Shown here piece by piece: positions 19,629 to 29,161 of a stretch of DNA of 64,000 nucleotides. The stretch comes from Oceanisphaera profunda (GTDB lineage: Bacteria; Pseudomonadota; Gammaproteobacteria; Enterobacterales; Aeromonadaceae): the NCBI RefSeq assembly GCF_002157895.1, contig NZ_CP021377.1, forward strand, positions 2,604,001 through 2,668,000. The letters are read 5' to 3'. Each line of letters begins with the position of its first letter. Within the stretch, counting starts at the first letter, position 1. The translations under genes were made by a program, and so were the position numbers. The notes beneath the pieces were generated by a model. It made no database searches. It was given only the letters and a program-made list of their open reading frames with translations, and was not told where the DNA came from.

Positions 19629-20174
19629 ATGCGACGACTAAAAATCGGTTTATTGTCGTTAGCGGTGTTATTGCTTAGCGCGTGTGATAACGCTAGCTCC
19701 CGCGATGTGCACCTGTTAAGCGGTGGGGCGCCCGCTGAGCTGGCGCGCACTCACTTGGCGGCGGCCGCGCTCAAACAGCAAAACTTCAATGTGACTATCG
19801 AAGAGGCCAGGCTTGGCCAAATATGGCAGCGGCTGTGGGCGGGCAAGGCAGATGCCAGTGTCACCGTCTGGTTACCGCAAGCTTCAGCACCGTTTGTGGA
19901 GCGATTTTTTGATAGGCTCGACGATTTAGGCCCTAAAGATGCGGGCTTAAGTCTAGGGACCGAACTGGTGCCATTGCATGATAAACCCCATACCTTAGTG
20001 CGCCGCTCGCTCGCACAAGACGCGCCCGAAGCGGTGGCGCTGCTTAGAGACTTACAATGGCAGCCTGCAGATATTGAGCAAATTATTGAACGCTGGCAGC
20101 TAAGCCAAGACTGGTCATTAGCGGCCGAAAGCTGGTTGGCAGAACAGGCCTCTTCGGAGAGCTTTAAACCGTAA
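19629..20174 (+). CDS. OpuAC-like glycine betaine binding lipoprotein
   Basis: 181 residues from ATG 19629, chosen for its AGGAGAG site and because it exposes a lipoprotein signal (LLLSACDN lipobox). The mature part resembles the OpuAC/ProX substrate-binding domain, with ARTHLAAAALKQQNFNV, LWAGKADASVTVWLPQ and a following segment ending in LDDLGP. It is shorter than usual (about 280-330), and no permease or ATPase gene is adjacent. It may serve as an orphan receptor or feed an ABC transporter encoded elsewhere. Proximity to the BCCT carrier suggests an osmoprotection role, as an inference. Confidence 0.7.
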   Translation: MRRLKIGLLSLAVLLLSACDNASSRDVHLLSGGAPAELARTHLAAAALKQQNFNVTIEEARLGQIWQRLWAGKADASVTVWLPQASAPFVERFFDRLDDLGPKDAGLSLGTELVPLHDKPHTLVRRSLAQDAPEAVALLRDLQWQPADIEQIIERWQLSQDWSLAAESWLAEQASSESFKP

Positions 20175-20298
20175 GCTAAAAAGACAAGCACCTAAGAGTT
20201 AAGGGTGGAGGAAAGCCGGGTCGAGGCTCTTCCCCTTCACTCTAATACCATTCTAAGTAAAATAATGATCACTTTTAGTTCTAGATCCAGAACCAATC

Positions 20299-20520
20299 TT
20301 GCAACGGAAGAACGCTGCTCTCTGTTTACGATAAGCACGGAACAATTAAGATGGGATAAGATCGACAAGTGACAGGGAGCAAGAGCTTATTTATTGTAAG
20401 AACCCGCTTATTGTAAGGAGGGGGGGGGTAGCTCTTACCTATTAAAGCCTTTTATCTTAGTTTTGGCTTTGTCAGATTTGAGCACTATTTTTCCGTGTTC
20501 TTCCGTGGGTTCCGTTGCGA
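20299..20520. repeat. Inverted-repeat element upstream of purT
   Basis: The left arm begins TTGCAACGGAAGAA and the right arm ends in TTCCGTGGGTTCCGTTGC, its approximate complement, with a CACGGAA sub-motif repeated in both. The interior of about 130 bases includes a run of nine G. A related arm fragment lies at about 20575-20605. Size and organisation resemble a non-autonomous (MITE-like) element. A matching element lies downstream of purT. Confidence 0.55.
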
Positions 20521-20668
20521 AAAGGTTTTGATCAGTTAGTTTTCCTGATTGGTATAATACAGTTTTTTGCTCTTCTTCCGTGTATTCCGTGGCAAAAATG
20601 CACTTTCGCTTTTAGCTTATCCCTTTTTTTGGCCGCAGCGAGTGGCCGCTTTTATAGGAACTGTATTG

Positions 20669-21850
20669 ATGACAACAATTGGAACGCCGCTTTCAGCTTC
20701 GGCCAAACGGGTATTAATGTGTGGCGGCGGTGAGCTGGGTAAAGAAGTGGTAATCGAGCTACAGCGCTTAGGCGTAGAAGTGATAGTGGTGGATCGCTAT
20801 GCCAACTCGCCAGCCATGCAAGTGGCCCATCGTAGTCATGTGATCTCTATGCTGGACGGTGCCGCCCTCAGAGCCGTGATTGAGCTGGAGCAGCCGCATT
20901 TTATCGTGCCCGAAATAGAAGCCATTGCCACCGACACCTTGGTGGAGCTGGAGCAAGAGGGCTATACGGTGATCCCCACGGCGCGCGCCACCCAGCTCAC
21001 CATGAACCGCGAAGGCATTCGTAGCCTAGCGGCAGAAGAATTAGGCTTGGCAACCTCGCCGTATCGCTTTGCTGGCAGTTTGGAAGAGTTTAAAGCCGGT
21101 ATTGCTGAGATTGGCATGCCCTGCGTGGTCAAACCCATCATGAGCTCGTCTGGCAAAGGCCAAAGCACAGTGCATCACGAAGACGATATTGAGTCTGCTT
21201 GGGCTTACGCTCAAGAGGGCGGCCGTGCCGGTGGTGGGCGGGTTATCATCGAAGGCTTCGTGAAGTTTGATTATGAAATCACCTTACTCACGGTGCGCCA
21301 CGCCAACGGCACTAGCTTTTGTGAGCCCATCGGCCATCTGCAAGAAGACGGCGACTATCGTACCTCTTGGCAGCCGCAAGCCATGAGTGCTGCGGCATTG
21401 GCCGCCTCACAAAAAATGGCCGAGCAAGTCACTAATGCCTTGGGCGGTTATGGTGTGTTTGGCGTTGAGCTGTTTATTCGCGGTGATGAAGTGCTGTTTA
21501 GCGAAGTCTCCCCACGCCCGCACGATACCGGCTTAGTGACACTGATTTCCCAAAACTTGTCGGAATTTGCCCTGCACGCCCGCGCCATTTTAGGCTTGCC
21601 GATCCCACTGATCCGCCAATACGGCCCTGCGGCTTCTGCAGTGATCTTGCCCAGTGGCAAGTCCAGCCAAACTACCTTTAGCGGCCTTAATTTGGCGCTG
21701 GCCGAGCCCGATACCGAGCTGCGTTTATTTGGTAAGCCGGAAATCGACGGTCGCCGCCGCATGGGCGTAGCCCTAGCTCTGGGCGATACCATAGACGCCG
21801 CCAAAGCCAAAGCCAGCCACAGCGCCGCTCAAGTGAAAGTCGAGTTTTAA
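20669..21850 (+). CDS. purT: Formate-dependent GAR transformylase PurT
   Basis: ATP-grasp enzyme that formylates glycinamide ribonucleotide with formate, step 3 of purine synthesis. 393 residues from ATG 20669 (AGGA site), matching E. coli PurT (392) almost end to end. Motifs are [20 protein letters not shown] at the N-terminus, the [11 protein letters not shown] loop, [14 protein letters not shown], and the metal-binding [12 protein letters not shown]. The gene is flanked on both sides by the same repeat family. Confidence 0.97.
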   Translation: MTTIGTPLSASAKRVLMCGGGELGKEVVIELQRLGVEVIVVDRYANSPAMQVAHRSHVISMLDGAALRAVIELEQPHFIVPEIEAIATDTLVELEQEGYTVIPTARATQLTMNREGIRSLAAEELGLATSPYRFAGSLEEFKAGIAEIGMPCVVKPIMSSSGKGQSTVHHEDDIESAWAYAQEGGRAGGGRVIIEGFVKFDYEITLLTVRHANGTSFCEPIGHLQEDGDYRTSWQPQAMSAAALAASQKMAEQVTNALGGYGVFGVELFIRGDEVLFSEVSPRPHDTGLVTLISQNLSEFALHARAILGLPIPLIRQYGPAASAVILPSGKSSQTTFSGLNLALAEPDTELRLFGKPEIDGRRRMGVALALGDTIDAAKAKASHSAAQVKVEF

Positions 21851-21876
21851 TATAGCGCCAAGCTAAAAAAACTGAT

Positions 21877-22176
21877 CTGCAACGGAAGAACACGGAACGC
21901 ACGGAAAAATTAAGCTGAGATAAGATCGAAAAGAACCACCCAAAACATCTGATTGGTAAGAGCTAAGACGAACTCTAAACATATTAGGGTCGCTTACTTT
22001 AGGCAAAGGGTATTCGACCGTTTTGGGCCATGCCATATTTTTTGTGTGAATACTTTTGATAAACGAGAGCGCCTCTAGAATAAAACAGACGGCGCTACGG
22101 ATGTCTTAGTTTTAACCATTAAATGTTTTTCAGAACTGATCACTATTTTTCCGTGGGTTTTGTGGATTCCGTTGCA
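21877..22176. repeat. Inverted-repeat element downstream of purT
   Basis: The left arm (21877-21914) carries TGCAACGGAAGAACACGGAA and the right arm (22141-22176) is its approximate complement, ending in TTCCGTTGCAAAA. The interior is about 225 bases with no gene. It shares both arms with the element at 20299-20520, but the middle differs. A short family A fragment (GCGCCAAGCTAAA) lies just before it at 21855-21868. Confidence 0.55.
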
Positions 22177-22618
22177 AAAAAATCTTGGTTCTCTTTGCGC
22201 TGTTATTCTGTTTTTGCATCAAGGTACGCACACCATGTCACGCACTATCTATTTATTACGCCATGGCCAAACGCTGTTTAATGCTGAGCAGCGTTTGCAA
22301 GGTCATTGTAATTCTGATCTCACCGAGTTGGGGTTAGCGCAAGCGCACGCCATGGCCAACACTTTGGCTGGGTTATTAGATAAGCCAACAGACTGGGCGC
22401 TGTATTCCAGCCCACTGGGGCGTGCGCAACAAACCGCACAGATCATTAGTGAGCACCTGCAATTATCTCTTAAGGATATTCAGCTCGATGAACGGCTAAT
22501 GGAAGTGGGCTTAGGCGAATGGGAACAGCAACGCGCACCGGACCTGCAAACGCAATATCCGCATATTTCCCAGCAAGTCTTAAGCTGGTATCTCAAAGCA
22601 CCCGGTGCCGAAACCCTA

Positions 22619-23464
22619 GGGCGCGTTCTCATTTGACGCTTCGGCTGCATTAGCTACCTTTATAGTATTTGAAGTAACTACTTGTGAGGTAACGACTTAT
22701 GAGGCATTACTTGCTACGAGATGATCAATGGGAGTGCATCGAAGAACTGCTCCCGGGTAAAGCTAGCGATAGAGGCGTGACAGCACTCGATAATCGCAAA
22801 TTTGTTGAAGCGGTACTTTGGATTGCTCGAACTGGCGCACCTTGGCGGGATTTACCTGATTTTTATGGGCATTGGCACCGCGTTTACGTCCGATATAGTC
22901 GTTGGTCTCACAAAGGCGTCTGGCTCACGATAATGGAGGAGTTATCCAAAGAAGCTGATTTTGAGCAACTCATGATCGACGGTAGTATCGTTCGTGTCCA
23001 TCAACATGGGGCGGCTAAAAAAAAGAGCAAGATGCAGAAGCCATGGGGAAGTCTAGAGGTGGACTAACGACTAAAATCCATGCTGCCGTTGACGCTTTAG
23101 GCAACCCCGTGCGCTTACTGTTAACCCTAGGGCAGGCCTCAGAATATGATCAAGCAGAGGCATTGTTGGATGGTTTTACGCCTAGCCAGGTCTTGGCTGA
23201 CAAGGGTTATGATTCAGATGCGTTTGTTGAAAGTATTCAAAGTGTTGGAGCAGAAGCGGTTATACCCTCAAGAAAAAATCGATTGGAGCCAAGGCCGTTG
23301 GATCGTCATGTTTATAAAGATCGCAACTTGGTTGAGCGTTTCTTCCAAAAGTTGAAGCAATTTCGTCGTATAGCAACTAGGTACGAACGACTGGCAAAAA
23401 ATTACCAGTCAATGTTGAGCCTCGTGTCAGCCGTTATCTGGCTGGCATAATTGAGAACGCACCC
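22619..23464 (+). mobile_element. IS5-family (IS427-type) insertion sequence, copy 2
   Basis: An 846-base copy matching the element at 17517-18362 in ends, both transposase frames and the A8 slip site (23017-23024). It is flanked by a TA duplication (22617-22618 and 23465-23466) in a CTAG context. Absence of noticed differences between the copies implies recent transposition. Confidence 0.93.
22699..23450 (+). CDS. IS427-type DDE transposase, copy 2 (two frames)
   Basis: Same organisation as copy 1: frame A at 22699-23067 with the first catalytic Asp, and frame B ending at 23450 with the second Asp and the Glu, connected by a probable -1 slip at the A8 run. Translated sequences of both frames equal those of copy 1. 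The element lies in the same orientation as the phosphatase gene it disrupts. Confidence 0.88.
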
Positions 23465-23645
23465 TAGCGCATGCAAAGCTGCGACTCTTAAGCTGGCTGC
23501 AAGACCCTAATCTACCCGAGCAAGTGGTGGTGGTGGGCCATGGTTTATCGGGCGCTTTATTACGGGGTATATATGCACAAATGGATGATCACGCCATCTG
23601 GCAGCAAGAAATTCCGCAAAATGCCTTCTTTAAACTCAGCAATGG

Positions 23646-26063
23646 TCAAATAGAGCGCATTGCTTGCGAATGAGCATTTTCAGTCCACCAAGTGGGCAGC
23701 AGCCGTTGAATATCTGGGCTATTAAACCTGTCATCCATCAGCTCAATGACGCCAGTATCGTCAGGGGTGCGGATCAAGCGACCTGCCGCTTGGATAACCT
23801 TGCGTAACCCCGGATATAAATAGGTGTAAGCATAACTTTGATCGGAGCCAAAACGCGCGGCTAAGCGCTGAGCCAATTGTTGATGATAGTCATCGAAGGG
23901 CGGCAAGCCGAGGGTGGCGATAAATACCCCCACTAAGTCGTCACCGGGTAAGTCTATGCCCTCAGAAAAAGCCCCGCCTAATACCGCAAAACCTACTAAG
24001 CCGCGTCCGTTACGAAAGCGTTCAATAAAGGCCAGCCGTTCAGCCTCAGACATGCCGGATGTTTGCGCTATGCAAGGGAGACTTGGGTGTTGGTTTTGAA
24101 AATAATCCTGCAACTGCTTGAGATAAGCGAAGCTGCTTAAATACACCAAGTAATTACCCGCTTTGGCCTGATAGTGTGCGGCAATGCGCTGGCTAATAGC
24201 TGGCAAAGAACGGGCGCGATCCTTAAAGCGGGTGCTCACATTAAGCACGTTCAATTGCAGTTGCTGAGCCGAGAAAGGGCTGGCAATGGTCTGGCCACAG
24301 GTAGAGTCTGGTAAACCGAGTAAGTCGTGGTAATAACGGGCTGGGCTTAAGGTGGCAGAAAACAATATCGCCGCCTCGGCGTGAGCAAAGCGGGGCGCTA
24401 AAAAATCGGCGGGAATTAAATTTTGTAGCGCAAGACTGGCCGATTGCCGCGGCTTACTGCCAGCAGTCCAAGTGCGAACTTCTAACGTACATAAAGAATG
24501 CTCACCAAATTGCTCGGCCAGTTTTAAAAAAGCCAAGCTATCAAACAGCACTGCTTGTAGCTCCGGCGTTGGTGAAAACTCGCTAAAGTGTTCGGTGATC
24601 TCACCGATTAATCGTTGTAATGCACCGTTCAGTTCGGTGGGCACGGTGCTTAGCTGATGGTTCTGCGGTTCGGCACCGACTTTAACGGCAACCGAATCTG
24701 CTAGTTCATGAGCCGAGATCAAACGCTTCCAGGCTCGTTGCAGTGCGGTAAACGTCTTTTTTAAACTTGCCGGTGCTGCTTTAGCAGCGGCACTAAATTG
24801 CGCTTGATTAAGCGCGGCAGAATACATGCCCCGCGCCCGTTCTATTAAGTTATGAGCTTCATCGATTAGCGGCACCGAGCGCCATTCATTTTGCTGACTT
24901 AAGCCAAATAACAGCGCTTGCTGATCAAAATAATGGTTCACGTCACCTACCACTACATCAGACCAGCGGGCCATTTCTTGCGCTAAATAATACGGGCACA
25001 GCTGATGCTCAGCCGCTATCTCATTAATGCTGGTCTGATCCAACCAATAACGATTAGCCGCCGCTTGGCGTGCCTTTGGCAATTTATCAAAAAAGCCACT
25101 GGCCAGTGGGCAAGACTCCCCATGGCAAGCAAGATCGGTATGCAAGCAGGCTTTATCGCGGGCGGTCAGCTCTAAGATGCGCACCGGTAACAGCCCATCA
25201 TCTGGCCCTTTGAGCTTACTTAAGCTGTCGAGCATCAATTGCCGGCCGGTAGTGCGTGCGCTCAGCATAAACAGTCTGTCCAGCCCGCGTCTGGGCATGG
25301 CCATGAGAGCGGGATAGGCCACGCCTAGAGTTTTGCCAATGCCGGTGGGTGCTTCTAGCTGTAAACTTTGCGCGCGACTAATGGCTTTATAAACGGTCTC
25401 GCTTAAATGTCGTTGATGAGTGCGAAAGTCCGCAAACGGAAACGCCAAGCTTATTAAGGACTGATCGCGCTTTACTCTGTGGGCTTGTTCTTGCTGATGC
25501 CAGTCTTGATAACGGGTACAGAGATCGTGCAAAAAACTCTCTAGCTCAGCATGCTCCCACGTTTCTTCCAGCGGCGTTTCTAAATCTTTGCCAATGTCGT
25601 AATACAACAAGCGCAAGCGCACTTGCGCTAACTGGTCACGAGCGCACAACAGTGCGCCATAGACTTTTAATTGTGCCCAGTGCAGCTGGCGCTGGCCTTC
25701 GCCTAAGCGCGAGATCTCACCTCGGTGGGTTTTAATTTCTTCTAATAAGGGCGTGAGTGTTTGCTCAGAATATTCTTGATACCCCTTAGCCTGATAACCC
25801 TTGGCTTCATAGCCGTCAGCACGGCCGCGAAGAGTAATGCCTAAGCAATCGCCAGTTAACAGGTATTCCGCTTGATAATCCGGCCCGCGCCGGCCTTGTA
25901 TTTTTTTATGGCCAGCCATGCCCTCGATGGCAGTGGGCGAGGGCGTATAGCTGTGCTCTAGGCTGCCAAGGCGTGCCGCAAACTCGCACAAGGTTCGCAC
26001 TGCAATGGCGATCTGCTCTGGCTTCAACTCTGGCTTCAATTGGTGTTTCAGCTCTTGTTTCAA
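23646..26063 (-). CDS. DinG/Rad3-type helicase with N-terminal Cas4-like nuclease domain
   Basis: 805 residues. N-terminal part: Glu47, then RGRADGY (Asp83), LEEIKTH (Glu109, Lys111) and QLKVYGALL (Gln131, Tyr135), the order seen in Cas4/RecB-type PD-(D/E)XK nucleases. C-terminal part: Walker A EAPTGIGKTLG, four Cys (KACLH, ACHGESCP, HQLCPYY) predicting an iron-sulfur cluster, DEAH in LIDEAHNLIERAR, and QAAGRLIRT motif VI. It is therefore a superfamily 2 XPD-like helicase-nuclease. The start is TTG 26063 with a GGAG site; it overlaps the stop of the VRR-NUC gene (TTGA), so the pair is coupled. A short GYEAKGYQAKGYQ repeat interrupts the nuclease domain. Confidence 0.85.
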   Translation of the reverse strand: MKQELKHQLKPELKPEQIAIAVRTLCEFAARLGSLEHSYTPSPTAIEGMAGHKKIQGRRGPDYQAEYLLTGDCLGITLRGRADGYEAKGYQAKGYQEYSEQTLTPLLEEIKTHRGEISRLGEGQRQLHWAQLKVYGALLCARDQLAQVRLRLLYYDIGKDLETPLEETWEHAELESFLHDLCTRYQDWHQQEQAHRVKRDQSLISLAFPFADFRTHQRHLSETVYKAISRAQSLQLEAPTGIGKTLGVAYPALMAMPRRGLDRLFMLSARTTGRQLMLDSLSKLKGPDDGLLPVRILELTARDKACLHTDLACHGESCPLASGFFDKLPKARQAAANRYWLDQTSINEIAAEHQLCPYYLAQEMARWSDVVVGDVNHYFDQQALLFGLSQQNEWRSVPLIDEAHNLIERARGMYSAALNQAQFSAAAKAAPASLKKTFTALQRAWKRLISAHELADSVAVKVGAEPQNHQLSTVPTELNGALQRLIGEITEHFSEFSPTPELQAVLFDSLAFLKLAEQFGEHSLCTLEVRTWTAGSKPRQSASLALQNLIPADFLAPRFAHAEAAILFSATLSPARYYHDLLGLPDSTCGQTIASPFSAQQLQLNVLNVSTRFKDRARSLPAISQRIAAHYQAKAGNYLVYLSSFAYLKQLQDYFQNQHPSLPCIAQTSGMSEAERLAFIERFRNGRGLVGFAVLGGAFSEGIDLPGDDLVGVFIATLGLPPFDDYHQQLAQRLAARFGSDQSYAYTYLYPGLRKVIQAAGRLIRTPDDTGVIELMDDRFNSPDIQRLLPTWWTENAHSQAMRSI

Positions 26064-27730
26064 TTATCACTCCAGCTCACCTGCATCACGCTCACTGGCA
26101 AGCCTTGGGCGAGCATGGTCTGGATCCATAAACGCTGATGATCTTGCAGTCGATCGCCGGGGCCTTTTACTTCTATTAAGCGATAGCTTTGGTTGGCTAA
26201 GTCCAGTTCTAAGAGGTCGGGCATGCCTTTGCGATGATGGCGTAAGTCTAATAATAAATAGTTAAACACCGCTGTTAAGTGTGCGGTAGGGATCACTGTT
26301 AGTGCCATTTCGATAAGCTCATAACTTAAGCTTGGCCAATGCATAAAGGCGCAGCTGATGCCGTACTTTTGCTGATAGCGCGCTTTAATCACCTCTTTAT
26401 ATTCACCGGATTTAAGCTGGGCAAAACCCTCATTCAGCCATTGAGCGCGACTGTCGATAAAGTCCGGACGATACAAATCCGCAGGGCCCGCTTGAAAGGG
26501 ATTAAAAAAGGCACCGCGAATGGGTGCAAATAACGCCGGCCAAAATAACAGTGCAAATAAGCCATTAAACAAACGATTTTCTACATGAAACACTTGTCGA
26601 GTGTCGCTGGTTAAATGAGCGATCACCGCCGCCTCAACTCGACCTTGGGTGGGCCTTTCTAATATTTCACTGTCGCTGGGCACGTTTAAGCTAATCGGCG
26701 GCGTATAGATAATGCCCGCCTTTTTAGCGCTGCGTTGGCGAATGCGCTCTATGGTTACCCGCGCTTCAGGCTGAGTGATATTAATGAGCGCCTGCGTGGT
26801 ATAAGTAAACACCTCGGCTGGCGATAGCTGCTTTTCTAATAGCCGCAGCGTGCGCACTTGCGCTTCTCGGTGCTTACTTTGTTGATATAAGTCCAGCGCC
26901 AAGCTTAAGTCTTGCTGGCGTTCCGCTTCACGGCCAAATTGATACAGCACCTTGTGGCGACGATATTCAATCCATTCACAAGCCACGGGTGCCGGTAATA
27001 AAGGGCGAATGTTAGCGATAGGCTCGCCATTAAACACTCGGCTTTGTAACTGCTGCAGCGCTAAATACAAGTCCACTTCGGCGCGAGCTTGAAAGGGTTT
27101 CGAGTCACTATTCAATGGCATAGCTTCAAACTGCTGCAGGCCCAGCTCGGTTAATACAAACTCCGACCAATCTTGACGCAGGTTGCCAAAAAACATCAGC
27201 CGTAGCCGATCAAATAAAGAAGCACAGCTTAATTGGATTACCGTAAAAGGCGCATCAGGCCACCAAGCGGCCAGTGTTTTAAGGTCATCGGTTGTAGCCT
27301 GTTCTAACAAGGCACTGACTAAATCACCTTTACGGCTGCTGGCGGCAAAGAGCGTCTCGCTCGTAGTTAGCCGTGCCAGTGCCACGCATTCTTCGCGCTT
27401 GGCTAGATGGCACAGCTCGCTTAACAGCAGTTCAGGCTCAAGCGACACTAAGCCCAGCGCACTCAATAGCCTAAGGGCCGCGCTTAAGTCGGGCACTTCT
27501 GTATAGCTGAGTTTATCGGTACGAAACAGCGTGCCTTTGCGCATCACCAAACGCACCAGCAAAGCCTGCGCTGGGGTATCCAGTTGCAGGAGCTGTTGCA
27601 GTTGTTGGGTTTCGCCTGGGGTGAGCAAGTCACTATATTGACTGAGGCACAGCTCAATCACCTGCTGCGCATTGCGCAGGTAATACAGCGGATCCGCCAA
27701 CGAAGTGGCAGTAACAAGGGGCATATTCAT
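26060..27730 (-). CDS. Bacterial FAN1-like VRR-NUC nuclease
   Basis: 556 residues, about the length of known bacterial FAN1 proteins. The C-terminal VRR-NUC core is clear: GMPDLLEL (Asp505), RLIEVKGPGD (Glu520, Lys522), and QDHQRLW (Gln532), a PD-(D/E)XK arrangement. The helical N-terminal and TPR-like middle regions (VFNGEPIANIRPLLPAP, REAERQQDLSLALDLYQQS) fit the SAP-TPR part of FAN1. The family cuts branched or crosslinked DNA. The overlapping helicase-nuclease gene suggests the two act together in interstrand crosslink or fork repair, which is an inference. Confidence 0.88.
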   Translation of the reverse strand: MNMPLVTATSLADPLYYLRNAQQVIELCLSQYSDLLTPGETQQLQQLLQLDTPAQALLVRLVMRKGTLFRTDKLSYTEVPDLSAALRLLSALGLVSLEPELLLSELCHLAKREECVALARLTTSETLFAASSRKGDLVSALLEQATTDDLKTLAAWWPDAPFTVIQLSCASLFDRLRLMFFGNLRQDWSEFVLTELGLQQFEAMPLNSDSKPFQARAEVDLYLALQQLQSRVFNGEPIANIRPLLPAPVACEWIEYRRHKVLYQFGREAERQQDLSLALDLYQQSKHREAQVRTLRLLEKQLSPAEVFTYTTQALINITQPEARVTIERIRQRSAKKAGIIYTPPISLNVPSDSEILERPTQGRVEAAVIAHLTSDTRQVFHVENRLFNGLFALLFWPALFAPIRGAFFNPFQAGPADLYRPDFIDSRAQWLNEGFAQLKSGEYKEVIKARYQQKYGISCAFMHWPSLSYELIEMALTVIPTAHLTAVFNYLLLDLRHHRKGMPDLLELDLANQSYRLIEVKGPGDRLQDHQRLWIQTMLAQGLPVSVMQVSWSDN

Positions 27731-27945
27731 GGCCGTATTCTACGGCATTACATGTATAAAATTACAGTGTCATGGCTGATTATTTTTTGATCGGATTCGT
27801 GTAGGTTTGTAAAAATAGAGTTAGATAAGTGGTCTTACAGGAACATCGTCAGGCTAATTTCACACTTTTCTGCGCCACAAAGTGCAAATCTCTACACTTT
27901 TACGCGCGAATAAATGTAAATGTTGAGCAGAGGCGCCGCATCAGC

Positions 27946-27982
27946 AATAAAAAAGCGCTCATTCCTTAAGATGTGAGCGCTT
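27946..27982 (-). terminator. Terminator downstream of the amidohydrolase gene
   Basis: The stem AAGCGCTCA / TGAGCGCTT encloses a short loop, followed on the minus strand by a T-run (27946-27953 read in complement). It lies about 20 bases past the amidohydrolase stop. Confidence 0.75.
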
Positions 27983-28003
27983 AATCTGTCTAGAAAAAAT
28001 GGC

Positions 28004-29161
28004 TTAATCAGCGGATTTTTTCTTTGCTGGCTGTTGAGTATCTGAGTCTGTAGTTGGCGGTTTCGCCTGTGTGTCTGATTTAGGCCTAGCTTTGTTATCT
28101 GATTCAGACTTTTGCTTTGGTTCTTGTTTGGGCTTTGGATCAGGCGCTGTGTCTTGCTTGGCTGACTTAGGCAGCAGCGCTAAAAAATTATCGTGGGCGA
28201 TGGCGCTGGCCACGTCTGCGGGCAATGCCTGTAATACTGGATCGAAGCCTTGCATGGTCTTGCCTAAGTTGCCAAAGCGACCCACCACATCACTGCCGAG
28301 TACGAAACGAGTGGGATATTGCTTTAACAATGCCAACCATTGCGGGCGCGGTGTGCCTTTTTCATCCAGCAGATAAGGCTCTAGCAGCGTCCAAGATAAA
28401 TCTATGGTTAAGTTGTCATAGTCAGCCAACAGGCGCTTGAGTAAGGGCCGTAAAAAATCCAATTCATCTTGATGACGATGCAGCTCTTTACTGGTGCCCG
28501 CATGGGCCCAAATAAACTTAACATCAGGATTTTTACTGACTGCCTCTTCTAGCTCCTCTAAATACAGCGGGTTACGCTCACGCTTTGAGGTAACGTTGCT
28601 GTGAATAAGCACCGGCAAGTTGAACTCAGCCGCCACCTTATAAATTTTCATCATGGCTTCGCTATTGGCGCGCGGTGTATCGCCGTGCAGCAGCGCGGTA
28701 ACGTCATCGTGACGGGTAAACACCTCGCCAATGCCTTGCCAAAAGCCAGGATTAAGCTCCAGAGCGCGGCGCAAATGAGCGGCAGAATTTTTATCGGTGG
28801 CGTTAATGCCAGATAAAAAAGGAATAAAACGCTGCTGATCCTCAGGTGGTAGGGCTTGAATGGCATGCAATAACTCAAAATCGGTGGCGCTATACCAATA
28901 CATAGCGGCGTCGTCACCCGCATAGTAACGAGGCTTTTGCGGTTCATCTTCTTGCCAAATTTTTGCCACCGGAATGCCCATAATGGCGGCACGGCGAATA
29001 TCACCGTCGTCCATGGCGCTGAGCAATGCAGGCATGCCCTCAGACTCTTGAAAGAAATCGACGTAGTGCAGATGACCATCCACGTAGGCGCGGGCGTGAG
29101 TGAGCGGGCTGCTGAGTAATAAGGAGAGGCTCAGCGATGCATAAAGAGTAGTCCGTAACAA
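28004..29161 (-). CDS. Exported amidohydrolase with a charged C-terminal tail
   Basis: 385 residues starting at TTG 29161, preceded by AAGG and followed at once by a signal peptide (to about residue 24, THARA). The mature domain has the metal-dependent TIM-barrel hydrolase pattern of the Amidohydro_2 family: DGHLH, VLIHSN, WAHAGTS and FVLGSDVVGRFG. From about residue 325 a Lys/Pro/Ser/Gln/Asp-rich, low-complexity tail of about 60 residues follows. Substrate unknown. The gene stands alone between the FAN1 gene and divergent umuDC. Confidence 0.75.
   Translation of the reverse strand: MLRTTLYASLSLSLLLSSPLTHARAYVDGHLHYVDFFQESEGMPALLSAMDDGDIRRAAIMGIPVAKIWQEDEPQKPRYYAGDDAAMYWYSATDFELLHAIQALPPEDQQRFIPFLSGINATDKNSAAHLRRALELNPGFWQGIGEVFTRHDDVTALLHGDTPRANSEAMMKIYKVAAEFNLPVLIHSNVTSKRERNPLYLEELEEAVSKNPDVKFIWAHAGTSKELHRHQDELDFLRPLLKRLLADYDNLTIDLSWTLLEPYLLDEKGTPRPQWLALLKQYPTRFVLGSDVVGRFGNLGKTMQGFDPVLQALPADVASAIAHDNFLALLPKSAKQDTAPDPKPKQEPKQKSESDNKARPKSDTQAKPPTTDSDTQQPAKKKSAD

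Larger units (their letters stand above)
22235..23673 (+). pseudogene. Histidine phosphatase (GpmB-like) split by an insertion sequence
   Basis: The 5' part (22235-22618) encodes LLRHGQT with the phosphorylated His, SSPLGRAQQTA and LMEVGLGEWE, which are hallmarks of the phosphoglycerate mutase/histidine phosphatase superfamily. The insertion sequence then interrupts the frame. Downstream (23465-23673) the same frame resumes with VVVVGHGLSGALLRG, holding the second catalytic His. Removing the element and one TA copy restores an uninterrupted protein of about 195 residues ending at TGA 23671-23673. Its end overlaps the convergent helicase gene by 28 bases. Function is presumably lost. Confidence 0.9.
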
